Of a stretch of 64,000 bases of DNA, positions 26,543 to 35,897 are shown piece by piece; the first letter of the stretch is position 1, and the number at the start of each line of letters is the position of its first letter. The DNA lies in contig CAIKEH010000010.1 of assembly GCA_903826405.1 (NCBI GenBank), forward strand, positions 1 to 64,000. Direction: 5' to 3'. A program made the position numbers and the translations under genes. This stretch comes from an uncultured bacterium (GTDB lineage: Bacteria; Bacteroidota; Bacteroidia; Chitinophagales; Chitinophagaceae). The notes beneath the pieces were generated by a model that worked only from the letters and a program-made list of their open reading frames with translations, was not told the DNA's origin and did not search any database.

Positions 26543-28036
26543 CTATCTGCTGTAATTCGGTGCTTCGCGGGTGATGTCCACATCGTGAGCGTGACTTTCC
26601 TTCATACCTGCGCTTGTGATCTTGATGAACTGTGCTTGTTGCAGCGAGGTGATATCCTTGCTGCCGCTGTAACCCATTCCGGCTCTGAGTCCACCTACGA
26701 ATTGGGTGATGACCTCACTGAGATGACCCTTGTAGGGAACCCTTCCTTCGATGCCTTCGGGCACTAATTTCTTAATATCGTCCTCGACATCCTGGAAGTA
26801 ACGATCACTGCTTCCTTTCTGCATGGCACTAAGTGATCCCATGCCTCTGTATTGTTTGAACTTGCGTCCTTCATAGATGATGGTATCACCTGGGCTTTCC
26901 TCCACGCCGGCAAAGACGCTGCCCATCATCACAGTGGAAGCCCCTGCGGCTATGGCTTTGACCACATCACCAGTATAGCGGATGCCTCCGTCGGCTACAA
27001 GGGGAATATTGGATTTTTTCAGTGCTGATGCCGCTTCCATTATCGCAGTGACCTGAGGTACCCCGGCTCCTGCAACGATCCGGGTGGTACAAATGGAGCC
27101 TGGACCAATACCGACCTTAACGGCATCGGCACCAGCTTCGGCAAGTGCCGCCGCTCCGGCAGCTGTAGCCACATTGCCCGCAATGACCTCAAGGGCCTTG
27201 AAATTCTTCTTGACCGCCTTCAGCGCATCGATGACTCCTTTCGTATGGCCGTGAGCCGAATCCAGGCAAACCACATCGACTCCTATCTGTTGAAGGGCAG
27301 CAGCCCTGTCCAGCATGTCCCCGGTTATACCCAATGCCGCACCCACGCGTAATCTGCCGAATTCATCCTTCACGGCATTCGGGAAGTTGTTCACTTGGAG
27401 TATGTCCCGGTAAGTGATCAGCCCGATCAGTTTGCCACTGCGGTTCACAACGGGTAATTTTTCAATTTTGAATTTCTGCAGGATTTTTTCGGCTTTACGA
27501 AGATCCGTCCCTTCGGGTGCGGTGATCAGCCCTTCGTGGGTCATCACCTCACTGACTTTTTTTCTGGGATTCGTTTCGAATCGAAGATCGCGATTGGTGA
27601 GGATACCGACCAGTCGTTGATTGGCATCCACGATCGGAATGCCACCGATCCTATTCTCCTTCATGAGACGGAGAGCATCCCCGATCGTTTCATTCTCGCG
27701 GAGAGTGATGGGGTCAATGATGAGTCCGCTTTCACTTCTTTTCACTTTTCTGACCTGTTCGGCCTGGCGCTCTATGCTCATATTCTTATGCAGAATGCCG
27801 ATACCTCCCTCTCTGGCCAATCCTACTGCAAGGGAAGCCTCCGTGACCGTGTCCATGGCTGCAGAAATGAACGGTATGTTTACCTTTATGTTACGTGTTA
27901 TCCGGGTACTGAGGTCCACTTCTCTGGGAAGTACCTGTGAATACGCAGGTAAAAGAAGTACATCGTCGAAGGTCAGTCCTTCACCAAAGAATTTGGGGGG
28001 TTGTTGCTGACGGGGGGTAGTCTTCTTAGTTGCCAT
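26543..28036 (-). CDS. guaB: inosine-5'-monophosphate dehydrogenase
   Basis: 497 residues. It oxidises IMP to XMP, the first committed step to GMP. The (beta/alpha)8 core is split by two CBS domains at about residues 108-222. Catalytic C316 lies in [11 protein letters not shown]; the IMP loop and flap are seen as [14 protein letters not shown] and [23 protein letters not shown] 28036 gives the usual N-terminus [15 protein letters not shown]; a frame extension to 28147 overlaps the promoter and the dprA stop region. The -7 box is only 3 bp before this ATG, so the mRNA may be leaderless. Confidence 0.95.
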   Translation of the reverse strand: MATKKTTPRQQQPPKFFGEGLTFDDVLLLPAYSQVLPREVDLSTRITRNIKVNIPFISAAMDTVTEASLAVGLAREGGIGILHKNMSIERQAEQVRKVKRSESGLIIDPITLRENETIGDALRLMKENRIGGIPIVDANQRLVGILTNRDLRFETNPRKKVSEVMTHEGLITAPEGTDLRKAEKILQKFKIEKLPVVNRSGKLIGLITYRDILQVNNFPNAVKDEFGRLRVGAALGITGDMLDRAAALQQIGVDVVCLDSAHGHTKGVIDALKAVKKNFKALEVIAGNVATAAGAAALAEAGADAVKVGIGPGSICTTRIVAGAGVPQVTAIMEAASALKKSNIPLVADGGIRYTGDVVKAIAAGASTVMMGSVFAGVEESPGDTIIYEGRKFKQYRGMGSLSAMQKGSSDRYFQDVEDDIKKLVPEGIEGRVPYKGHLSEVITQFVGGLRAGMGYSGSKDITSLQQAQFIKITSAGMKESHAHDVDITREAPNYSR

Positions 28037-28039
28037 GGG

Positions 28040-28047
28040 CAAAGATA
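28040..28047 (-). promoter_or_regulatory. -7 box (TATCTTTG) abutting the guaB start
   Basis: Exact TAnnTTTG on the minus strand, separated from the guaB ATG by only three bases. No clear -33 TTTG at the usual spacing. Confidence 0.5.
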
Positions 28048-28101
28048 TGGAAACAGGAAGAATCCGGAAAAGGGGTCGAAAATTTTTGATGGGAAACGTT
28101 A

Positions 28102-29208
28102 TCAGACCAGCGTAAATCTTTTTCCAGGGAGGCTGCGGATCAGGCATTTCATTTCTAATCCAAGCAGGGTCGCTGCCAACCTGCTGCTGCGAAGACCAGC
28201 TGCGATCCCAATGCTGTCCAAGTCCAAGTTTTCGGAGGATCGGAGGGCTTCGACGATCTTTTTCTCATCATCTTCAAGTTCACTGAATAGGGGAATCTGT
28301 CGATTTTGTTTTGGAGATTTAGGCAGATCCCAGTTCATTACTCTGATGATATCCTCCGGCCCGGTGGTCAATGTGGCCTTGTTCATGCTGATCAGCAGAT
28401 TACAGCCAGCGCTCTTGTCATCGGTTATGCGTCCAGGTATGGCAAAAAGATCCCGGTCGTATCCGAAGGCTAGATTGGCGGTGATCATGCTCCCGCCCCG
28501 CACATCAGTTTCTATCACGATCACGGCGTCCGCTAGACCGGCGACAATTCTGTTTCGACGTGGGAAATTTGAAGCATCTGGCAATGTGCCACTTTGGAAT
28601 TCGCTGATGAGCCCGCCCTTGTCCAGCATCTGACTGGCCAATCGGGCATTGGCGGGCGGATAAATGATGTTCAGGCCGTGCCCCAACACACCTACTGTTT
28701 CCAGTTGGTTCCTGATCGAAGCCTTATGTGCCTCCGTATCTATTCCTTGGGCAAGGCCGCTGATGATCTGAACACCATGTTGATGCAGTCCGGAAACGAT
28801 CTTGTTCGTTATCTGGATCCCTGCATCGGTAGGTTTGCGGGTGCCAATGATCGCAACTGCTTTTGAAGGATCTGGATTCATTTCACCTTTGGAGAAGATC
28901 ACCAACGGCCCGTCAGGAATATGTAACAATCGTCTTGGATAGGAGGGTGTTCCGTAAATGTGTAAACGGACGGAATGTCGTTCTGCCCAAACGATCTCAG
29001 CTTCCGCCTTCCCTTGTCCTCGGAATTCAAGAATATTCCTTGCCCTTAATGGACCGATGCCGGGTATGGATTCCAATTCCCTTCTTCTGGCACGGAAAAC
29101 CGAAGCTGCGGAACCGTAATGATCCATCAGAATTCGGGCATGCACATGACCCACTTGTGGTACCATGGACAGTGATAGGGTATGGATCAGGTCATCACCA
29201 ATTCCCAT
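28102..29208 (-). CDS. dprA: DNA-processing protein DprA
   Basis: 368 residues. DprA binds incoming single-stranded DNA and loads RecA during natural transformation. The N-terminal part carries a helix-hairpin-helix-like segment ([18 protein letters not shown]); the Rossmann-like core shows [42 protein letters not shown] and [11 protein letters not shown]. The C-terminal winged-helix-like part is present ([22 protein letters not shown] in brief form [10 protein letters not shown]). It is transcribed ahead of guaB, which has its own promoter. Confidence 0.95.
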   Translation of the reverse strand: MGIGDDLIHTLSLSMVPQVGHVHARILMDHYGSAASVFRARRRELESIPGIGPLRARNILEFRGQGKAEAEIVWAERHSVRLHIYGTPSYPRRLLHIPDGPLVIFSKGEMNPDPSKAVAIIGTRKPTDAGIQITNKIVSGLHQHGVQIISGLAQGIDTEAHKASIRNQLETVGVLGHGLNIIYPPANARLASQMLDKGGLISEFQSGTLPDASNFPRRNRIVAGLADAVIVIETDVRGGSMITANLAFGYDRDLFAIPGRITDDKSAGCNLLISMNKATLTTGPEDIIRVMNWDLPKSPKQNRQIPLFSELEDDEKKIVEALRSSENLDLDSIGIAAGLRSSRLAATLLGLEMKCLIRSLPGKRFTLV

Positions 29209-29299
29209 TTTTTTAGATGCAGTTTAATCAGCTAATCCCGATCGGGAAAGGGGATAAAAACGTACTGTTCGTTTTTATTCCCTGCCATGCTCGGCCGGG

Positions 29300-31210
29300 T
29301 CATTGGGAAATGACCTGCAGTTCAGTCCTGCGGTTTCTGGCCCGCCCTTCTTCAGTGGTATTATCGGCCACAGGTCTGGTGGCACCGAAGCCTTTGGCGC
29401 TTACTCTTCCTGCGAAAATACCTTTTGAGATCAGGTATTCCGTCACGGCCTTCGATCGATTATTAGACAGGTTGGCATTGTCGGCGGGCTTTCCTACATT
29501 ATCCGTATGACCGATGATCTGTATAGACAAGGATGGATTCTCATTCATCAGTCGCACTATCCGGTCCAATTCAGGAAAGGATTCTTGTTTGAGGGTGAAC
29601 TTTCCGCTCTCGAAGAAGATATTATTCAATACGATGTTGGCATTGGCTTCAAGCCTCTGAAGAGGGATGTCCATCCGATACGTGGAATCCGGTGCCTGAC
29701 CGGATAAATCGAAGTTTCCGGAGTAGAACAAGTAGTTCTTTCGATTCACACTGAATGCATAGTCCTTGCCGACAGCTAAGGTGATCAGGTAGTCGCCGCT
29801 CTCATCGGTCTGGACCTTACTGACTGAAATACCTGTGGAAAGGTCGGTGAGTTCAACGGCAGAAGGTAAGCCTTCCTTGGTCTTTTTATCGAACACCTTC
29901 CCCTCCACCCATAATGTGCGGCTTGGCCTTGCATCTTCTCTCATCTGGAAAGAATAAATATCCAATCCACCCCGGGTGTCGGCACGGTCGGAAGCATAGT
30001 AGGCAGTACGCCCATCGGCAGCTATGATCAAGCTTCCTTCATTCTCGATGGTGTTGATCGGGTATCCCAGATTTTCCGGTTTGCCCCATTCACCCTGATC
30101 ATTCTTTCTAACTATAAAAAGATCATCACCCCCATATCCGGGTTGGCCATTGGACGTGAAATACAAAGTATGATTGTCCGCATGGATGAAGGGACAACTT
30201 TCATCACCTGAAGTATTGATGACAGGTCCCATGTTCTCGGGGATGTCCCATTTGCCATTGGGCAGCCTGTGGCTTACATAGATATCGATGCCGCCGAAAC
30301 CTCCAGGACGACGACTGGCGAAATAGAGGTCACGTTTATCTGGCGAAAGGCTAGGTGCAGATTCCCAAAATTCGGTATTGATGGAACGTCCGAGATTCTG
30401 AGGCTCGCTCCAACCATTTCGCGTTTTCAGGGAGATGTACAGATCACATTCGCCCATTCCATCGGGGAAATTGCAACCGGTGAAGATGAGCCAGTTCCCG
30501 TCCTGTGAAATATTCTGTGCGCCTTCATTCTGCTCCGTGTTGATCTCCCCCTGTAGAGGTAAGGCTTTCCCCCAGGATTTACCATTCCAGTTGCTCGCGT
30601 AAAAATCCTCATTGAAATTTCTGACCCTTCTCGTGATCACGAGAGTCTTTCCGTCAAGGGTGAGTGATGGGTAATATTCTGAAACGGCGGAATTGATGCT
30701 GTCCCCGAGATTGACCGGTGCGAAGTGGTAATCCTGACCGTGTTTTTTCTGCTGCTCCAAGGCAAAGATGAAGGTGTTTTTCCTGTATTCGGCAGCTTTA
30801 AGGCTGGATGGATTCAAAGATGGGTCCTTCAGGAATACAGAAACTGCGTCGAGCGCCTTGCCGAACTCACCCATGCCTGCAAGATTTATGGCATATGGGA
30901 GTTTATAGTCATGGCTATATACTGAATCCATCCCGAAAGCTTTCTCGTAGTTCTCGGCTGAGGCCCGATACTCTTTCAGTTCGCCATACAACCCCGCTTT
31001 TGATAAATAGGCATCCACGAAATTCCTGTCTGCCTTACAGGCCTCGTCCATGATGGAGATGGCTTCTCGGAATCTGCCAGATTCGGCGGTCTCGATGCCT
31101 TTACTGTACAGGGCGGCGGCTTTCTTGCTCACTTTGGCAGGATCATACCCCTGGGCATGAAGAATGGACGGCAGAAGAAATGATAAAAGTAAGGGGAGGA
31201 GCTTTTTCAT
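29300..31210 (-). CDS. PorE-like multidomain OmpA-family protein (TPR, PD40 propeller, CRD, OmpA)
   Basis: 636 residues. Signal peptide KLLPLLLSFLLPSILHAQ without a lipobox; TPR-like helices at about 22-150; WD40-like PD40 repeats at about 175-430 (YPSLTLDGKTLVITRR, APSLSPDKRDLYFASRRPGG, STNGQPGYGGDDLF-type blades); a carboxypeptidase-regulatory-like domain at about 440-515; an OmpA C-terminal peptidoglycan-binding domain from about 525 (IIGHTDNVGKP, NRSKAVTEYL, RNRRTEL). This domain order is that of PorE, a T9SS component in Porphyromonas; PorE is described as a lipoprotein, which this one is not. Bacteroidota usually have several such paralogues, so the T9SS role is inference, helped by sprA being 9 kb away. 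Confidence 0.75.
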   Translation of the reverse strand: MKKLLPLLLSFLLPSILHAQGYDPAKVSKKAAALYSKGIETAESGRFREAISIMDEACKADRNFVDAYLSKAGLYGELKEYRASAENYEKAFGMDSVYSHDYKLPYAINLAGMGEFGKALDAVSVFLKDPSLNPSSLKAAEYRKNTFIFALEQQKKHGQDYHFAPVNLGDSINSAVSEYYPSLTLDGKTLVITRRVRNFNEDFYASNWNGKSWGKALPLQGEINTEQNEGAQNISQDGNWLIFTGCNFPDGMGECDLYISLKTRNGWSEPQNLGRSINTEFWESAPSLSPDKRDLYFASRRPGGFGGIDIYVSHRLPNGKWDIPENMGPVINTSGDESCPFIHADNHTLYFTSNGQPGYGGDDLFIVRKNDQGEWGKPENLGYPINTIENEGSLIIAADGRTAYYASDRADTRGGLDIYSFQMREDARPSRTLWVEGKVFDKKTKEGLPSAVELTDLSTGISVSKVQTDESGDYLITLAVGKDYAFSVNRKNYLFYSGNFDLSGQAPDSTYRMDIPLQRLEANANIVLNNIFFESGKFTLKQESFPELDRIVRLMNENPSLSIQIIGHTDNVGKPADNANLSNNRSKAVTEYLISKGIFAGRVSAKGFGATRPVADNTTEEGRARNRRTELQVISQ

Positions 31211-31253
31211 CCTTTACATAACGATTTGCGAAAGAGTATATTATGCACTTCTG

Positions 31254-31261
31254 CAAAGGTA
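31254..31261 (-). promoter_or_regulatory. -7 box (TACCTTTG) for the PorE-like gene
   Basis: Exact TAnnTTTG on the minus strand 43 bp before ATG 31210. It lies just after the end of queE. Confidence 0.5.
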
Positions 31262-31297
31262 AGGTAAGGAGTGCTTCTAGCCTTTGCTTATGTGGCA

Positions 31298-31921
31298 TCA
31301 AGGCACCTGAATGTATTTGTGGACCTGCAGGGACATTATCCATCTGGGGTGTTTTTTGATGTATTCGATCATGGATGGCAGGATCTGGATGGCCCGGCTC
31401 CATTCTGGTTGCAGATAAGTCAGGCAGCTCGGCTTCAACCTGTCCACGAATTTTTCGCCCCACTCAAAATCACTGGAGTGGTAAATGACAACCTTGAGTT
31501 CATCGGATTGGCGTATCACCTCTTCTAGTGGCGATTTGAATTTTTTTGGGGAAAGGCAGATCCAGTCCCAATCACCGGTCAGAGGGTGTGAGCCCGAAGT
31601 CTCCAGATGTGCCTTCAATCCTCTGGCATGAATAGCCGTTGTCAGGGAATTCAGGTCATGCATGAGAGGCTCTCCGCCGGTAACCACGACAATCGGAGAA
31701 ACGCCGGCAGGTATCTCATCAATTAAGGCAGCTATATCGCGGAGGGGGTGGGCGGACATTTCCCAACTTTCCTTAACATCGCACCAAACGCAGCCCACAT
31801 CGCAGCCACCGAGACGGACGAAATAAGCAGCCTTGCCCTGGTGGTTTCCCTCACCCTGGATCGTATAGAAGGATTCCATCACCGGTATCGGGTCGCTGTG
31901 TTTTTTTGTTGGGATCTTCAT
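31298..31921 (-). CDS. queE: 7-carboxy-7-deazaguanine synthase (radical SAM)
   Basis: 207 residues. It converts 6-carboxytetrahydropterin to 7-carboxy-7-deazaguanine in the queuosine pathway. The radical-SAM cysteines are C40, C44 and C47 (GCDVGCVWCD); other motifs are ESFYTIQGEGNHQGKAAYFV (N-terminal substrate loop) and VVTGGEPLMHDL. ATG 31921 lies 5 bp after the folD stop; a longer frame that starts inside folD is rejected. QueE acts directly after the PTPS/QueD step, for which two candidate genes lie at 4.4-5.3 kb. queC is not in the window. Confidence 0.93.
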   Translation of the reverse strand: MKIPTKKHSDPIPVMESFYTIQGEGNHQGKAAYFVRLGGCDVGCVWCDVKESWEMSAHPLRDIAALIDEIPAGVSPIVVVTGGEPLMHDLNSLTTAIHARGLKAHLETSGSHPLTGDWDWICLSPKKFKSPLEEVIRQSDELKVVIYHSSDFEWGEKFVDRLKPSCLTYLQPEWSRAIQILPSMIEYIKKHPRWIMSLQVHKYIQVP

Positions 31922-31926
31922 CTTGT

Positions 31927-32808
31927 TCAGTCGGGATCTTTTGCTAAACAGGATTTGAAGGTGTTCATCATGAGTGCGGCAATGGTCATTGGACCCACTC
32001 CGCCTGGAACAGGGGTGATGAAACTGCATTTGGGTGCCACTTGGTTGAAATCTACATCACCCTTGATGGCAAATCCCGATTTTTTGGATGGATCTGCAAC
32101 TCGGGTAATGCCCACATCGATCACGACAGCACCTTCCTTTACCATATCTGCTTTGAGGAACTCGGGACGTCCGAGTGCGGCGACGATGATGTCGCCCTGC
32201 AGGCAGATCTCTTTCAGGTTGGGTGTATGTGAATGGCAGACCGTGACGGTGCAATTCCCCGGATAGTCATTTCGGTTCAGCAGGATGCTGATCGGGCGGC
32301 CTACTATGTTGCTGCGGCCAATCACTACGGCATGTTTCCCTTTTGTCTCCACTTTGTAGTGTTCTAGTAGGAGAAGTATGCCATATGGTGTGGCCGGGAA
32401 GAAGGCGGGAAGCCCTTGTACCATCCTTCCTACACTTTCGGGATGGAAGCCATCTACATCCTTGGATGCAGCAATGGTTTCTATGACCTTCTGTTCCGAA
32501 ATGTGTTTGGGCAGTGGGAGCTGTACTAATATTCCATCAATGTTGAAATCATCGTTGAGCTCTTTTATCTTCATCAGGAGCTCTTCTTCGGGAACATCGG
32601 AATCCAGACGGATAAGCGTGGATCCGAACCCCGTCTCCGCGCATGACTTCACTTTGGATGCGACATAAGTCTCACTTGCACCGTTATTCCCCACCAGAAT
32701 GGCTGCCAGGTGCGGCAATTTTTTGCCTGCGGCCGCCCTTGTCGCTACCTTTTCCTTTAAATCGTCTTTAACGGCCTGTGATACGAGTTTCCCATCAAGC
32801 ATTTGCAT
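31927..32808 (-). CDS. folD: bifunctional methylenetetrahydrofolate dehydrogenase / methenyltetrahydrofolate cyclohydrolase
   Basis: 293 residues. FolD interconverts 5,10-methylene- and 10-formyl-tetrahydrofolate. Family motifs: [13 protein letters not shown] (catalytic Lys), [50 protein letters not shown] (NADP loop) and [18 protein letters not shown]. Met 1 (32808) or Met 3 (32802) may be the start. queE follows after 5 bp, forming a two-gene operon from a well-formed promoter. Confidence 0.96.
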   Translation of the reverse strand: MQMLDGKLVSQAVKDDLKEKVATRAAAGKKLPHLAAILVGNNGASETYVASKVKSCAETGFGSTLIRLDSDVPEEELLMKIKELNDDFNIDGILVQLPLPKHISEQKVIETIAASKDVDGFHPESVGRMVQGLPAFFPATPYGILLLLEHYKVETKGKHAVVIGRSNIVGRPISILLNRNDYPGNCTVTVCHSHTPNLKEICLQGDIIVAALGRPEFLKADMVKEGAVVIDVGITRVADPSKKSGFAIKGDVDFNQVAPKCSFITPVPGGVGPMTIAALMMNTFKSCLAKDPD

Positions 32809-32812
32809 GGTG

Positions 32813-32844
32813 CAAAGGTACCTGACGGGAAAATGCTTCCCAAA
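32813..32844 (-). promoter_or_regulatory. Bacteroidota promoter of folD-queE
   Basis: On the minus strand TTTG (32841-32844), exactly 20 bp, then TACCTTTG (32813-32820): a full match to the consensus. The -7 box is only 4 bp from ATG 32808 (10 bp from the Met-3 codon), so the transcript has almost no leader. Confidence 0.7.
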
Positions 32845-32900
32845 TCTGTTGTTTTCTTCTTGGAGTCCACCCCGCCCCGGTCATAGATTGCCAAAAAACA

Positions 32901-33725
32901 TTGAGACTGTTCCTTTTTTTACTATTCTACTTTCACAGTTCACGATCATTTTCACAATGGGCTGGCCAGTCAAGCAGCCTCCGGATACTTTCTCTGAAGG
33001 CGTATGCTAAAGGAATGGCCGACGCGGTATCCTGTATCGGGGTAACTCCGGCATGGGGTCGGATGAAGAATCTTTCTGGAGGCTGTGCATATGAATCCTA
33101 CCCGGGTATTGATGGAACGGGTCAAACTCACTTTTTTATTGCCATACCCGAAAGTAGTGGAGCATTCGGGTTGATAGCCGGACTGGAAGGTGATGGGGAT
33201 TATCACCATTCTCTTCTAGGTATAGCATATGCCCGTGAAGTGGCTAAGGGCATCCGTATTGGACTACGTATAGATCATGTTCGTGCCTTTTTCCGGGGTT
33301 ATGGTCATTCAGGGGCCTTGCCGGTCGAGATCTCCGCTCAATGGCAGGCAGGGCCGCCCTTGGCCATGACCTTATCGGTTTATGATCCATTTCGTGTATC
33401 ACTTTCCGTGAGGTATCCGATCCCCATGCATAGACTCGTAAGGGCAGGATTGGGATATAGCTTTGGGCCTTCGCTTGCTATGGCTGCGGAATGGCAGTCT
33501 TCCGATGGGCTGCCGCCTTCATTGTCGGTACTGTTGTTTTCACATTATCTCGATAAAGTGCAAGCACATATCGGGATCTCCACTGGGCAGGACAAGTTCA
33601 TTTTGGCATTGGGATTCAGGAAATACGGACTCCTATTGAACCTGTTCGCTTCCTGCCATGCTGCGCTGGGATGGAGTTCAGGACTATCGCTTCAGTGGGG
33701 TGTTTTTGAACATGTTGGATCATGA
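32901..33725 (+). CDS. small exported barrel-like protein of unknown function
   Basis: 274 residues from TTG 32901, the only start that includes the signal peptide (RLFLFLLFYFHSSRSFSQ). The mature protein consists of alternating amphipathic strands rich in Gly and aromatic residues (FFIAIPESSGAFGLIAGL, VRAGLGYSFGPSLAMAAEW, FILALGFRKYGLLLNLFAS), as in a small outer-membrane barrel. The pattern is loosely like PorV/PorQ-type barrels, but no family motif allows an assignment. Its stop overlaps the start of the next gene (ATGA), so the two proteins are made together. Confidence 0.6.
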   Translation: MRLFLFLLFYFHSSRSFSQWAGQSSSLRILSLKAYAKGMADAVSCIGVTPAWGRMKNLSGGCAYESYPGIDGTGQTHFFIAIPESSGAFGLIAGLEGDGDYHHSLLGIAYAREVAKGIRIGLRIDHVRAFFRGYGHSGALPVEISAQWQAGPPLAMTLSVYDPFRVSLSVRYPIPMHRLVRAGLGYSFGPSLAMAAEWQSSDGLPPSLSVLLFSHYLDKVQAHIGISTGQDKFILALGFRKYGLLLNLFASCHAALGWSSGLSLQWGVFEHVGS

Positions 33726-35755
33726 GATGGATATTCATGCTCTGGATGTTCTTTTCAACTGATCCCCTGAGCGGTCAGTCGACTTCCATTGAAGGTAAGG
33801 CAGAAAGCATGGCGGACCATTTGAGCTCGCAGGAGGGAATGACGGACATTGAATTGGATTCCTCCGATTTGAGCATAGATGATTTTCATGAAAAATCAGT
33901 CAATCGGATAACCGCGGTGGAACTCGTCCGCCAATTCGGGATTCCTCCACCGTTGGCGAGATCACTCATCCTTTACCGGGAACGATGTGGTCCGCTATTG
34001 GATCTGATGGAATTGCAAGCTGTGCCCGGCTGGTATCCGGAACTGATCCGACCCTTATTGAGCAGGTTGAACCTGGACACGACATTAAGATTATTGCCCG
34101 ATTTGAAGGAAAGAATAAGAAAAGGGGAGCATATCATTCAGGTAACCACTGGGGCTACCTTAGGTATCGGAGCTAAGCAAGTGTATCAAGATACCGGATC
34201 AGCCGCATATGCGGGGTCACCTCTCCGATTATTGGTCAGGTATGGATACCAATTCCGTAATCTGATCAACTGGGGCTTTGCGATGGAAAAGGACCCTGGT
34301 GAGATGCTCATTTTCAAACGACACTACCCGGAATTCCTGACTTTCCATGTGGCATTGAATGACATCGGTCCGATCAGAACTCTGATCCTGGGGGACTATC
34401 AGGTTGATCTAGGGCAGGGGCTCATCCAATGGCAGAGTTTCGCTTTTCAAAAAGGTAGCGAAACGCTCAAAGTGCTCAGGCAAGGACCGGTATTCAAACC
34501 TTATGGTGGGATAGATGAGAATAGATTTCATCGGGGAATTGCCATTGGATTCGGCGAAAACAAATTGGATGTTCATCTTTTTGCGGCTTTGGATAACTGG
34601 GATGCCCGGTTGATCAACGATACTGGAAATGGGAAGAACAAGGTCCTTTCATTCCCGCTTGGTGGACTGCATCGAACAGGATCGGAGGTTCGATACAGGC
34701 ATGTTGAACCTGTGATGATCGCCGGGGGGCGATTTTCGGTACATGCCAAGGGTCTCCGCATTTCATTTAATGCGCTATATCATCAGTTCAGGGATGAGAT
34801 CACTCATTCGGACGAGCCATCCAATAGATATGCGATGGAAGGAAGCCATTTTTTACATGCCAGCGTTGATCATCAGTTCCATATATCCGGATTACTTTTA
34901 TCAGGGGAATGGGCCATGGATCAGGGGCTTCATCCCGCATTCACTGAGATAGCCCTGATCAGCCCTGATAAAAGGATCGATCTGGCTATGCAATGGCGGT
35001 ATTTCTCCCCAGCATACCATGCTTTTCAGGACAACCCATTCGCAGAAAGCAATTCCACAACCAATGAATGCGGTTTTTATGTCGGCATAGAGTTCAGGCC
35101 TCATAAAAAATGGAAGTCCAATGCTTATGCGGATATATACACTTATCCGTGGTTGCGCAATGGCATCAACGCACCCTCATCGGGGCGCTCCTACCTGGCG
35201 GGATTGACTTGGACACCCGACAAGCAATTGGAAAGTATCATCCGGTTGAACTGGGTCTTTAAGCCGGGCAACCATTTTCAGCAGGGAAATGCAAATGCAG
35301 TTCTTATCGAAACAAGCAGATTTTCATGCAGGGTGCAGACCCATTACCAAATCAATCCGCAGTTGGCGCTCAAATGGAGAGTTGAGTTTGTCCATTTTTT
35401 TAAGGAGAAAAAGTCTGGGGAGAAGGGGATTCTTATTTATGGTGACATGGGTTATCGCATGCCCGGAGGCAAGTTCCAATTGTCGGCAAGGTTCTCCTTT
35501 TTTCACACAGATGGTTATTCGTCAAGGGTATATGCATTCGAAAGTCCTTTTGAACGGTCACTTTCGTTAGAATCTTATTATGGTGATGGACTGAGGTGCT
35601 ATCTGGATGCGCGTCTTAATATTACGAAAAACACCCATATTTCATTTCGGTGGACAGAAACCGCTAAAGCGGAAAAAAATATTCAAATTACTTCTCGAGT
35701 TGCAGATGGTATTCTAAAATTTGACTGGAAACTTGGATTTTTTTCAAGATTTTAA
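33722..35755 (+). CDS. ComEA-like helix-hairpin-helix protein fused to an outer-membrane barrel
   Basis: 677 residues. Signal peptide to about residue 19 (LSGQ-S). Residues about 60-118 hold two helix-hairpin-helix units in the ComEA arrangement: VNRITAVELVRQFGIPPPLA, then YRERCGPLLDLMELQAVPGW. The remaining 550 residues are a beta-barrel-like chain of Gly/aromatic strands (LILGDYQVDLGQGLIQWQS, LAGLTWTPDKQLESIIRLNW) ending in FDWKLGFFSRF, with a terminal Phe typical of outer-membrane proteins. The helix-hairpin-helix would face the periplasm and could bind DNA. Start ATG 33722 overlaps the preceding stop by 4 bp. DNA uptake is a possible role (inference). Confidence 0.7.
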   Translation: MRWIFMLWMFFSTDPLSGQSTSIEGKAESMADHLSSQEGMTDIELDSSDLSIDDFHEKSVNRITAVELVRQFGIPPPLARSLILYRERCGPLLDLMELQAVPGWYPELIRPLLSRLNLDTTLRLLPDLKERIRKGEHIIQVTTGATLGIGAKQVYQDTGSAAYAGSPLRLLVRYGYQFRNLINWGFAMEKDPGEMLIFKRHYPEFLTFHVALNDIGPIRTLILGDYQVDLGQGLIQWQSFAFQKGSETLKVLRQGPVFKPYGGIDENRFHRGIAIGFGENKLDVHLFAALDNWDARLINDTGNGKNKVLSFPLGGLHRTGSEVRYRHVEPVMIAGGRFSVHAKGLRISFNALYHQFRDEITHSDEPSNRYAMEGSHFLHASVDHQFHISGLLLSGEWAMDQGLHPAFTEIALISPDKRIDLAMQWRYFSPAYHAFQDNPFAESNSTTNECGFYVGIEFRPHKKWKSNAYADIYTYPWLRNGINAPSSGRSYLAGLTWTPDKQLESIIRLNWVFKPGNHFQQGNANAVLIETSRFSCRVQTHYQINPQLALKWRVEFVHFFKEKKSGEKGILIYGDMGYRMPGGKFQLSARFSFFHTDGYSSRVYAFESPFERSLSLESYYGDGLRCYLDARLNITKNTHISFRWTETAKAEKNIQITSRVADGILKFDWKLGFFSRF

Positions 35756-35897
35756 GAAATTTTAAGAAAAAGCAACTAAAGCCTTGTGCGAAATGTCTGT
35801 AAACTGAAATCGTTTGGTTTTCGGGCTTTAACAAAACCTTAATCTTTTCATAAGTTGATTATCTTTAGCCGCTTAAAATTCTAAAATTAAGAAGATC

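Noticed and set aside
28037-28147. 37-residue N-terminal extension of guaB
   Set aside because: It crosses the -7 box and the end of dprA, and IMP dehydrogenases do not have such an extension.
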